A stretch of 64,000 nucleotides of DNA. Source: an uncultured Paracoccaceae bacterium. GTDB lineage: Bacteria; Pseudomonadota; Alphaproteobacteria; Rhodobacterales; Rhodobacteraceae. Numbering within the stretch: the first letter of the stretch is position 1; every line of letters begins with the position of its first letter. Where the stretch lies: contig CANMIX010000003.1 of assembly GCA_947497985.1 (NCBI GenBank), forward strand, positions 310,001-374,000, given 5' to 3'. Of the stretch, positions 52,736-60,883 are shown piece after piece. The notes under the pieces were generated by a model that worked only from the letters and a program-made list of their open reading frames with translations, searched no databases and was not told the origin of the DNA. The translations under genes were made by a program, and so were the position numbers.

Positions 52736-54596
52736 GTCTCTCCTCCCGATGGTGATCTGGAACCGTGCGTTTAAAGCCCGGGTCAAAGATCAAGATTACA
52801 TTTCCCGGCGTGCCCATGCCTGCTCCGGCAACCGCATATTCTTCTCTGATGATTTGAAAGGGTTCGGCCCCTTTTGAAAGAGCATAAAGCCCTTCTGTCC
52901 CGCGCTCGCCAATTGCAATAAATGTAGTTGCAATTAATAATGGCGCGAGTGAAATTTTTGCTGCGTCATACGCCCGCCAACGATTTGAAAATGCACCACG
53001 GTCGCGGTAGTGGTGAAATAAAATCACAACAACAATTGATGAAAATAGAATACCATTAATTGCAGCAAAAAGATAGAACCCGCGTGCATTTTCTACATCT
53101 GAGATAAACAACACAGGCAAAAGACAGGCAAATGCGAGGGCTGCATAAGGGGCCGGTATTTTTATCGGCAATTGCGCTTGTGCGGCTTCACCTTTTGGGG
53201 TGATGCGGAAATCCACAAACCCGCCGCCAAATCGATCCCGGAATGCCATAACACATCCCCAAAGAGCCCAAGGCCACTGTAAAGCGAGAAACAGTGCTTT
53301 TTCCCAAGAAATGACTTTGGCATCAAAGGGACGCATATGACCGTCTGCTTTGATCCGATAGGCAATGGCAGTCAGCATGGCAATCTGCGGCAGCATATGC
53401 ATCAGGAAATCGGGGAAGGTCACATTGGCGTAACGAATGTCAAGAACCAGCGCCGCAACCGGCAACAGAAAGAACAGGGTCATGAAGCCGGCAAACAGCG
53501 GATAGAAAAGCTGGCAAAACAGGAACAGAAATTTCAGTCGCGGCGGTAGGGTTTTTAGGTAGCGCGGTGTGTATTGCAGCAACACAGTCACCAAGCTGCG
53601 CGACCATTGGAATTCTTGCGTGCACAGATCGGCAATATTTGCGGGGCCATCCCCATGGGCAATGGCATAAAATGCATGCACCCCGCGCCAGCCGCCTGCG
53701 TTCATCAACATCGTGGTGCTGTGATCTTCGGCAAGTTCCGGACCCAGTCCACCGATGTCTTTTAAGGCTTTGGTGCGCACTGCATAGTGAGAGCCGATGC
53801 ACATAGGGGCGAGCGAGGCCGTATAGCCTGCTTGAAAAACACCGTGGAACGCAGCCTCGGTATAGAGGCGCGTGCGTGCGGCCCAACTTTGCCCGGCATT
53901 GGCGGCGCAAATACTGGGGGCTGAGACATAACCCACATCAGGGTCGGCAAACCCACGCAGGATTTCCGCTAAATACGTTGGGGTCGGTACGTGATCCGCA
54001 TCCAGCTGAGCCACAAAGTCATAAGCCTCATAGCCGTAGGTGTCATAGAAATAGGCAAGATTGCCTTCCTTGCACCGGGTGCGGCGCGGCCATTCTTTGC
54101 GATGATAGGCCGCAACACCTTGGCGTGTTGAAATGTGGACACCGTGACGCTTGCACCATGTGAAGGTGGCCGCATCAGGGTCTTCATCTGCCAGCCATGT
54201 GTCATGCGGATAGGTCTGTGCCAGCATTGCCTTCAGCGTGGGGATCAAAACTGAAAGAGGCTCGGACGGGGTTTTTGTGACAATCATTGCCACGCGCACG
54301 CTGCCCAGGGCAGGCGGGCCAAATGCGGGGACTTTGGCCTTACGAAAGATGACGATAAAAAAGAGCTGCAGATAGAACAGCCAGGCCAGAGCCAATGTCG
54401 CGACCCAATATTGCAGACCGGTGGTCATATGGGTTGGTTGCAGCCACCATTGCCAGAAAAAAAGCGCGCAGGCGGCCCACAGAACGGTCAGCACCAGATT
54501 GCGACGCCGTTGTCTCTGGGTCCACAAGGGGCGCAAATAGCGGTGGCGGCCATCCCCCATCAATTTCAACACGTCTTGGCTGGGGTTATGCCGCAT
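52722..54596 (-). CDS. Processive membrane GT2 (cellulose synthase-like)
   Basis: 624 residues with about seven membrane helices, two before and five after the GT-A domain. Motifs: 'FVAQLDADHVPTP' (DxD), 'GPELAEDHSTTMLM' (the ED catalytic base) and 'TQEFQWSRSLV' (QxxxW; the BcsA QxxRW Arg is Gln here). Likely polymerises and exports a beta-glycan at the inner membrane. ATG 54596 overlaps the galE end by 11 bases; a longer in-frame start lies inside galE and adds an unlike leader. No PilZ domain. Confidence 0.86.
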   Translation of the reverse strand: MRHNPSQDVLKLMGDGRHRYLRPLWTQRQRRRNLVLTVLWAACALFFWQWWLQPTHMTTGLQYWVATLALAWLFYLQLFFIVIFRKAKVPAFGPPALGSVRVAMIVTKTPSEPLSVLIPTLKAMLAQTYPHDTWLADEDPDAATFTWCKRHGVHISTRQGVAAYHRKEWPRRTRCKEGNLAYFYDTYGYEAYDFVAQLDADHVPTPTYLAEILRGFADPDVGYVSAPSICAANAGQSWAARTRLYTEAAFHGVFQAGYTASLAPMCIGSHYAVRTKALKDIGGLGPELAEDHSTTMLMNAGGWRGVHAFYAIAHGDGPANIADLCTQEFQWSRSLVTVLLQYTPRYLKTLPPRLKFLFLFCQLFYPLFAGFMTLFFLLPVAALVLDIRYANVTFPDFLMHMLPQIAMLTAIAYRIKADGHMRPFDAKVISWEKALFLALQWPWALWGCVMAFRDRFGGGFVDFRITPKGEAAQAQLPIKIPAPYAALAFACLLPVLFISDVENARGFYLFAAINGILFSSIVVVILFHHYRDRGAFSNRWRAYDAAKISLAPLLIATTFIAIGERGTEGLYALSKGAEPFQIIREEYAVAGAGMGTPGNVILIFDPGFKRTVPDHHREERHGSD

Positions 54597-55578
54597 TGCG
54601 CACCTCCAACCCAAAGGTCGGCGCGGCATGGCGCAAGATTGTTTTGAGGTCCGACAATTCTGGCCTGAACCCCAAGGTATTGCGTGCCAGGGCCACATCA
54701 GCCACCAGCTCCGGCGGATCGCCCGCGCGGCGCGTTGCGGGCACCCAGGGCGTGCGAATACCTGTGACATCCTCAATCGCATTCAGAATGTCGAGGATCG
54801 AAAAGCCAAAACCACTGCCAAGGTTTGCAACCAGATCTTCGCGCCCGCTCAAAAGCCAGTCCAAGGCCATGACATGTGCACGTGCCAGATCGGTCACATG
54901 GATGTAATCCCGTACACATGTCCCATCTGCAGTATCGTAATCGGTGCCAAAGACCTGCAAGGGGCCGCGCAGGCCTGCAGCCGCCTGAAGGGCGAGCGGG
55001 ATCAAATGGGTCTCGGGGTCGTGGCGTTCGCGTAACTCGCCTTCGGGATCGGCGCCGCAGGCGTTAAAGTAGCGCAGCATCGCGAAATGCAGCTGCCCAG
55101 TTGCTGCCGTATCGCGGATCATCTGTTCGCAGATCAGTTTGGTGCGCCCATAGGGGTTGATCGGAACCTGCGGCGTTTGCTCGTTGATGGGCAACATATT
55201 GGGGCTGCCATAGGTCGCGCAGCTGGACGAGAATATGATCTGCCGCACGCCAGTTAGGCGCATCGCCGCAAGCAGAGACATGGTGCCGCCAACATTGTTC
55301 TCATAGTAGAGATGCGGATCGCTGACGGATTCCCCGACATAAGCAGCCGCTGCAAAATGCATCACCACTTTGGCTTGGTGACGTTGAATGATCTCGCTCA
55401 ACTTGGTGGTTTCGCGAATATCTGCGCGCTCAAATGGCCCCCATTTGACCGCATCGCGATGGCCCGTGCTCAGATTGTCGACGGCCACCGGCAGATAGCC
55501 GCCCGCGGCGAGCGCTTTGCAGGCGTGGCTGCCAATAAACCCGGCCCCTCCGGTGACTATGATCGCGGGTGCATTCAT
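54586..55578 (-). CDS. galE: UDP-glucose 4-epimerase
   Basis: 330 residues. SDR fold 'IIVTGGAGFIGSHACKAL', 'FSSSCATYGSPNMLPI' (Ser), 'PINPYGRTKLICEQMI' (YxxxK) and 'DGTCVRDYIHVTDLARAHV'. The ATG at 55578 overlaps the UXS stop (TAATG). Supplies UDP-galactose or interconverts UDP-xylose-type sugars; the epimerised substrate depends on its partner. Confidence 0.93.
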   Translation of the reverse strand: MNAPAIIVTGGAGFIGSHACKALAAGGYLPVAVDNLSTGHRDAVKWGPFERADIRETTKLSEIIQRHQAKVVMHFAAAAYVGESVSDPHLYYENNVGGTMSLLAAMRLTGVRQIIFSSSCATYGSPNMLPINEQTPQVPINPYGRTKLICEQMIRDTAATGQLHFAMLRYFNACGADPEGELRERHDPETHLIPLALQAAAGLRGPLQVFGTDYDTADGTCVRDYIHVTDLARAHVMALDWLLSGREDLVANLGSGFGFSILDILNAIEDVTGIRTPWVPATRRAGDPPELVADVALARNTLGFRPELSDLKTILRHAAPTFGLEVRNAA

Positions 55579-56633
55579 TACTGCACCATCTGTGGGGCAA
55601 AACTGTTGGCGGATACGCTGGAAATCTCCGCCTCGAAATAGGGGATCGTTTCCATCAGCCCCTGCCGCAAAGAGACCTTTGGAGACCAACCAAGTGTGCG
55701 TTTCGCGGTCGAGATATCGGGCCGCCGACGTCTCGGGTCATCTTGGGGAAGGGCGCGAAATGAAAGATCCGAGCGAGATCCTGTTTGCGACAGAACCAAA
55801 CCTGCCAATTCTGCCACCGTGAATTCATCAGGGTTGCCGATGTTAATGGGGTCACCTCGGTCGTCTTCGCAATGCATCAGCGACATTAGCCCGTCGACCA
55901 TATCATCCAAGAAGCAGAAAGACCGTGTCTGTGTGCCGTCGCCGTAGACCGTAATTGGTTTGTTTTGCAGAGCCTGAGTGATGAAGTTGGAGACAACGCG
56001 GCCATCCTTGGGATCCATCCCCGGCCCATAGGCGTTGAAGATCCGGGCAATGCGAATGTCGACGCCGTGATAATCGCGGTAATCGTGGAAAACCGTCTCG
56101 GCTGCACGTTTCCCCTCGTCATAACAGGAGCGCGGACCCACGGTGTTTACATTGCCGTGGTAGCTCTCTTGCTGGGGCGACATTTCCGGATCGCCATAGA
56201 CCTCGGACGTTGAGGCCTGAAGGATACGCGCGCCATGTTCCATCGCCAGATCCAACAGGTTCAGCGCGCCCTGTACATTTGTTTTCATCGTATGGATTGG
56301 GTCGGCTTGATATTTGGGCGGTGACGCCGGGCAAGCCATATTGAAAATCATCGATACGCGGCGCGGCAACTGGACCGGGCGCGTAACATCATGTTTCACA
56401 AACGAAAATCTGGGATGGTTTAGAAGCGGTGCAATATTGGTCATGCGCCCGGTGGACAGATTGTCGAGGCAGATGACCCGATAGCCTTGTTCGATGTAAC
56501 GGCTGCAAAGGCGCGACCCCAGAAAACCGGCACCTCCAGTGATCAAAATGGATTGCTGCTTTCCCGAGATCCGCTTTGTTTTGTAATCTTCGGCTGGATC
56601 CTTGTCCGAAAAAACATCAGTCAAATAGTTCAC
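55578..56633 (-). CDS. UDP-glucuronate decarboxylase (UDP-xylose synthase)
   Basis: 351 residues. 'ILITGGAGFLGSRLCSRYI', 'FNMACPASPPKYQADPIHT', 'KTNVQGALNLLDLAMEHG', 'GNVNTVGPRSCYDEGKRAAE' (YxxxK) and 'RIFNAYGPGMDPKDGRVV', the UXS signature set. Makes UDP-xylose, suggesting a pentose-containing polymer. Starts with GTG at 56633, GAGGAG nearby. First gene of the second glycan operon. Confidence 0.93.
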   Translation of the reverse strand: MNYLTDVFSDKDPAEDYKTKRISGKQQSILITGGAGFLGSRLCSRYIEQGYRVICLDNLSTGRMTNIAPLLNHPRFSFVKHDVTRPVQLPRRVSMIFNMACPASPPKYQADPIHTMKTNVQGALNLLDLAMEHGARILQASTSEVYGDPEMSPQQESYHGNVNTVGPRSCYDEGKRAAETVFHDYRDYHGVDIRIARIFNAYGPGMDPKDGRVVSNFITQALQNKPITVYGDGTQTRSFCFLDDMVDGLMSLMHCEDDRGDPINIGNPDEFTVAELAGLVLSQTGSRSDLSFRALPQDDPRRRRPDISTAKRTLGWSPKVSLRQGLMETIPYFEAEISSVSANSFAPQMVQ

Positions 56634-56643
56634 AACGCTTGCT

Positions 56644-56656
56644 CCTCGAAACGAGG
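56644..56656 (-). promoter_or_regulatory. Small hairpin overlapping the UXS ribosome site
   Basis: CCTCG-TTT-CGAGG (5-base stem) on the coding strand places the Shine-Dalgarno GAGGAG inside the 3' arm, so folding could limit initiation at the GTG. The stem is short, so the effect may be weak. Confidence 0.3.
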
Positions 56657-57029
56657 GCGTGGATTGTCATGCACTACTCGAAATGGCCGGTGTTCAATGC
56701 GTTTTCTGCGCTATGCCTGGCCGCATGCAGGGGATGAACTCCCTCTTATTGTTTGTCTCGCCCAGTTGCTTTTGGTCTGAAAATGAAAATCAGATATTCC
56801 AATCTTCATAAAATTGTCGAAGTTTCGTCAATAGCTCGCTTATTTTTTGACCAAATTTTGCCACCTGACCGGGAAACCAGGTTCGAGGAGTCAATTTTTA
56901 ATTGATTTTTGGAGTGAAATAGAGTTCCAGCAGCGGCTGTTGGGGTAGGGATAGTGAGCGAATCATTGCCTGTCAAACGGCCTGCGCAAAGATTTGCCCA
57001 TGGCCGAAAACCCGTTTTCTCCCCCCGGA
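56657..57029. other. Intergenic stretch between nadC and UXS, no gene supported
   Basis: About 370 bases, AT-rich from 56770 to 56930, with a small TCAAT..ATTGA hairpin and T-run near 56890-56910. It should hold the UXS promoter and the nad operon terminator. Short reading frames here show no coding features. Confidence 0.45.
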
Positions 57030-57875
57030 TCAGAAGTCGAGGCCGAGGTCTACTGTCCGATAGGAGTGGGTCAGCGCACCAGAGGAAATATAGTCTACAC
57101 CTGTTGCGGCGATCCCTGCCACTGTTTCGCGTTTGACGTTGCCGGATGCTTCGGTCGCGATTTTTCCGTCAACCATGGCCACAGCTCGGGTCAAGGTGGC
57201 GTTGTCCATATTGTCCAAGAGAACCACATCAGCGCCGCCCACAGACAGGACCTCTTCAAGCTGGTCGAGGCGGTCGACCTCGATTTCAACTTTCATCATA
57301 TGCGAGGCCTGCGCCTTGGTTGCTTCCAACACCTGCGCGACACCGCCTGCGGCAGCGATATGGTTGTCCTTGATCAGGATTGCATCCGACAGGGAATAGC
57401 GGTGATTGAAGCCACCGCCATGGAGCACGGCCAGTTTTTCAACGATACGCAAACCCGGTGTTGTCTTGCGGGTGCAGGTAATGCGGGCTTTGGTGCCCTT
57501 GGTCTCAGCGACCATTTCAGATGTCAGTGTGGCAATGCCGGTCAGACGGCCCGCAAAGTTAAGCGCGACCCGTTCACCGGTGAGGATCGAGGCTGCGTCG
57601 CCAGAGATCTCCATCAACGTGTCGCCTTTTTTGCAGGGCGCACCGTCTGGGATCAGGGTTTTGACGTCCAATGCCGCATCCACAAGGCGAAAGGCCAGTG
57701 CCGCGATTTGCATACCCGAGACAATGGCATCCTCTCGCGCGTTGATCCGCGCGGCATAGGTGGTGCCGGCCGGGATCACGGTCCGCGTGGTGATGTCGCC
57801 ATAACTTCCCAGATCTTCCATCAGGGCGTTGCGCACCATGGGCTCCAGGATCAGATCAGGGATGGAGGCGGTCAT
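57030..57875 (-). CDS. nadC: Nicotinate-nucleotide diphosphorylase (quinolinate phosphoribosyltransferase)
   Basis: 281 residues: 'EDLGSYGDITTRTVIPAG', 'ERVALNFAGRLTGIATLT', 'ITCTRKTTPGLRIVEKLAV', 'GGGFNHRYSLSDAILIKDNH' and 'VEIEVDRLDQLEEVL'. Decarboxylates quinolinate with PRPP to nicotinate mononucleotide. The ATG overlaps the nadB stop (ATGA). Confidence 0.96.
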   Translation of the reverse strand: MTASIPDLILEPMVRNALMEDLGSYGDITTRTVIPAGTTYAARINAREDAIVSGMQIAALAFRLVDAALDVKTLIPDGAPCKKGDTLMEISGDAASILTGERVALNFAGRLTGIATLTSEMVAETKGTKARITCTRKTTPGLRIVEKLAVLHGGGFNHRYSLSDAILIKDNHIAAAGGVAQVLEATKAQASHMMKVEIEVDRLDQLEEVLSVGGADVVLLDNMDNATLTRAVAMVDGKIATEASGNVKRETVAGIAATGVDYISSGALTHSYRTVDLGLDF

Positions 57876-59443
57876 TGGGTGGTGTCCTTTACGATAGCAT
57901 CGCGGATTGTGCGCGCGGTCTCATAAGTCATGCGGGAACGCTGGCCGGGGCCTTCGGCGGCCTCCGGATAGTCCGAGCGGAAATGCGCGCCACGGCTTTC
58001 TTGCCGTGCCAACGCCGCAGCGGCGATCAGGGTGGCCGTTGCGCACATATTGGCAAAGCCTTCATCGGCGCCGTGGTTCTGTTCAAGAAAGTCGATCATG
58101 AACAGCGCATCTTCCAGCCCGTCCTGATCGCGCACCACACCGACGCAATCGGTCATGGTTTTGCGCAGGGCGTCAATGGCCTCGGCCGGGGCAAGGGGGA
58201 CTGCATCGGTAAACTGCAGCGAGATCTGGTCAGGCTGCGCCTCGCCGGTGAGGCAGGCGTCGATGTCCATGGCGCAGGCATTGGCAAAAACCAGCGCTTC
58301 CAACAGCCCGTTGGAGGCCAGACGGTTCGCACCATGCAGCCCGGTCGAGGCCGCTTCGCCGCAGACCCAAAGGCCGGGCAGGGAACAGCGCCCATCCATA
58401 TCGGTTGAGATGCCGCCCATATGATAATGCGCAGCGGCTGCAACGGGGATCGGCTCTTTGCCGGGATCGATGCCGTGGCGTTCGCAGGCCGCTGCCACGG
58501 ATGGGAAGAGCGTTTTGACCTTCTCTCCCAGCACCTCGCGGGTGTCGAGCATGGGGCGGTTGCCCGCTTGGCTTTGTTTGTAGATCTCGCGCGCGACGAT
58601 ATCGCGGGGGGCCAGTTCGGCGTCTGGATGGGCCTCAGCCATAAAGCGCACGCCATCCTTGTTGATCAGGATCGCACCTTCCCCGCGCAGGGCTTCGGTC
58701 GCCAAGGGCGCAGGGTCTTCATCGACATCAATTGCGGTGGGGTGAAACTGCACGAACTCAGGATCGGCAATCACGGCACCGGCGCGGGCGGCCATACCAA
58801 TGATCTGTCCCCGGATGCGCGCGGGGTTGGTGGTGCGCGCATAAAGCCCGCCGGAGCCGCCGCCCGCCAACAGATGTGCTGCACCACGCAAAAGGATCGG
58901 GGCAGAGCCTTCAACATCGGAGGAGGTGAGTGTAACGCCGCTGACCATACCGTCAGTGACTTCAAGCGCGATGGCCTGCACCCCTTCGAGCACCTGAATG
59001 CTGGGGGTGGCTTCAACCTCGGCGATTAGCGCGCGCATGATCTCTGCGCCGGCTTGATCACCCAGAACCCGCACAACACGGGCCGCGCTGTGGGCGGCTT
59101 CGCGCGACAGAACGTATCCGCCGTCTTTGGTGCGATCAAAGGCGGTGCCGATCTTGGTCAGCTCCAGAATGTGATCGCGCGCCGCATTGGTCACAAATTC
59201 TGCAACCTCGGGCACCACGGTGCCAGCGCCTGCGTTTTCTGTGTCGCTGGCATGCGCCTCGGGGCTGTCGGATTGCGCCATGGCAGCTGCCACGCCGCCC
59301 TGCGCCCAGGCCGAGCTTGCGCCAAAACCCAGATCATCGGGTGAGATCATCACAACAGGACGCGGGGCCAGCTTGAGCGCGGCATAAAGCGCGGCCAGCC
59401 CAGCTCCGACGATCACAACGCGGTCGGTCTGGATTACTTCCAT
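57872..59443 (-). CDS. nadB: L-aspartate oxidase
   Basis: 523 residues, FAD enzyme. 'RVVIVGAGLAALYAAL', 'GASSAWAQGGVAAAM', 'EFVQFHPTAIDVDEDPAPL' (active-site His), 'EALRGEGAILINKDG' and 'LWVCGEAASTGLHGANRLASN'. Makes iminoaspartate for NadA. Begins 8 bases after the nadA stop. Confidence 0.96.
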   Translation of the reverse strand: MEVIQTDRVVIVGAGLAALYAALKLAPRPVVMISPDDLGFGASSAWAQGGVAAAMAQSDSPEAHASDTENAGAGTVVPEVAEFVTNAARDHILELTKIGTAFDRTKDGGYVLSREAAHSAARVVRVLGDQAGAEIMRALIAEVEATPSIQVLEGVQAIALEVTDGMVSGVTLTSSDVEGSAPILLRGAAHLLAGGGSGGLYARTTNPARIRGQIIGMAARAGAVIADPEFVQFHPTAIDVDEDPAPLATEALRGEGAILINKDGVRFMAEAHPDAELAPRDIVAREIYKQSQAGNRPMLDTREVLGEKVKTLFPSVAAACERHGIDPGKEPIPVAAAAHYHMGGISTDMDGRCSLPGLWVCGEAASTGLHGANRLASNGLLEALVFANACAMDIDACLTGEAQPDQISLQFTDAVPLAPAEAIDALRKTMTDCVGVVRDQDGLEDALFMIDFLEQNHGADEGFANMCATATLIAAAALARQESRGAHFRSDYPEAAEGPGQRSRMTYETARTIRDAIVKDTTQ

Positions 59444-59451
59444 AGCGGTGG

Positions 59452-60504
59452 TTAGATCCCCAGCTCGCGAGACAGGTCAATCATGCGCTGCACCGACAGA
59501 CGGGCTTTTTCAGCCATTGTCGGGTCGACCTCGACCTGACCAGTCATGGTGTCGAGTGCATAAAGCACCTTCTCCAGCGTGATCTTCTTCATGTAGGGGC
59601 ACATGTTGCACGGACCGACAAAATCCACCTCGGGCAGCTCATCCGCGATGTTCGATGCCATCGAACATTCGGTGATCAGCATCGCCTTTTCAGGTTTCTC
59701 ATCCGTCACATATTTGATGATGCCACTGGTCGAGCCTGAGAAGTCAGCCTCATCCACAACGTCTGGCGGGCATTCCGGGTGCGCGATCAGGCGGGTGCCC
59801 GGGTTCCATTCGCGGAATTCGCGCAGGTCCTGTGCGGTATATTGCTCGTGCACGATGCAGGAGCCTTCCCACCAGACGACGTTTTTATGCGGAACATCAC
59901 GTGCCACGTTCTGCGCCAGATACTGGTCCGGCGTCATGATCACAGTGTCGCTTTCCATGGCACCAACAATCTGCGCCGCGTTCGACGACGTGCAGCAGAT
60001 GTCAGAGGCCGCTTTTACTTCGGCCGTGGTGTTCACATAGGACACAACAGGCGCGCCGGGGTAGCGGCGGCGCATCTCTTCGACGCCTTCAGCGGTAATC
60101 GATTCCGCCAAGGAACAGCCTGCTTCCATGTCCGGCATCAGCACGGTTTTGCTGGGGCTCAAGATCTTGGAGGTTTCGGCCATGAAATGCACGCCACATT
60201 GGACGATCACATCGGCTTCGACTTCGGTCGCTTTGATCGCGAGCTGCAGGCTGTCGCCCACAAAGTCGGACACGCCATGGAAGATCTCGGGCGTCATATA
60301 GTTATGACCCAGGATCACGGCGTTCCGTTTCTTTTTCAGCTCGTTGATCGCTTTGACGTAGGGCGCATAAATCGCCCAATCGGCCGGTGTAATCACACGG
60401 GACATACGGTCGTAAATATCGCTCATCTCCTGCGCCAGTTCAGGCGAGGGGGCGAGGTCGTATTTCTCGGAAAGTTCAGCGCGCAAGGCGGGAAGGTCGA
60501 ACAC
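59452..60504 (-). CDS. nadA: Quinolinate synthase (4Fe-4S)
   Basis: 350 residues: 'AVILGHNYMTPEIFHGVSD', 'DVIVQCGVHFMAETSKIL', 'SDICCTSSNAAQIV', 'RLIAHPECPPDVV' and 'FVGPCNMCPYMKKITLEKV', giving the cluster-ligand Cys set. GTG start at 60504. First gene of the NAD operon. Confidence 0.96.
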   Translation of the reverse strand: MFDLPALRAELSEKYDLAPSPELAQEMSDIYDRMSRVITPADWAIYAPYVKAINELKKKRNAVILGHNYMTPEIFHGVSDFVGDSLQLAIKATEVEADVIVQCGVHFMAETSKILSPSKTVLMPDMEAGCSLAESITAEGVEEMRRRYPGAPVVSYVNTTAEVKAASDICCTSSNAAQIVGAMESDTVIMTPDQYLAQNVARDVPHKNVVWWEGSCIVHEQYTAQDLREFREWNPGTRLIAHPECPPDVVDEADFSGSTSGIIKYVTDEKPEKAMLITECSMASNIADELPEVDFVGPCNMCPYMKKITLEKVLYALDTMTGQVEVDPTMAEKARLSVQRMIDLSRELGI

Positions 60505-60883
60505 TGTTCTACATGCTCTGCCAGTTAAAGATGACCTGTAGATAAGGCCTCTGTCATCAAAACGCCATGTTCTAGGTTGGAATAATCTTCCGGTACGGGC
60601 CCATTTCGTGAAATTTTTTCTATTTTTGTATGCCTAGACACAAATCGGCGAAAATTCGTGCCTTCAAAACGGCTGCGATAGACCTTTGAATTATTGGTGT
60701 AAAAACAAATTTTGCACGGATTCTCCTCTGCGATTCGCAAATCCATGAATTTGTGAAGCCTGCGGGGCTTGCCAAGGTTTTTGCCTCGAATCAGTGGACA
60801 GCTATGGAAGCCCCGTTACAGTTGGCCGGGTTAATTGGTTCCCAATTATTTTTTCACCTTTTGTGCGGTGTGGGGGAGATTTC
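60505..60883. promoter_or_regulatory. 379-base region upstream of nadA and the large right-edge gene
   Basis: Holds the divergent promoters. An imperfect inverted repeat TGTAAAA-ACAAA-TTTTGCA lies at 60698-60716, a candidate operator for nadA (6 of 7 arm positions pair). GGGGGAG at 60872-60878 is the ribosome site of the right-hand gene. A 73-residue frame across 60525-60746 lacks coding features. Confidence 0.4.

Noticed and set aside
56890-56910. AT-rich TCAAT..ATTGA hairpin with T-run as a terminator
   Set aside because: Five weak pairs only and not correctly placed after a plus-strand gene; kept only as a remark in the intergenic entry.
60525-60746. 73-residue minus-strand frame upstream of nadA
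   Set aside because: No ribosome site, no recognisable motif, AT-rich; more likely promoter DNA.
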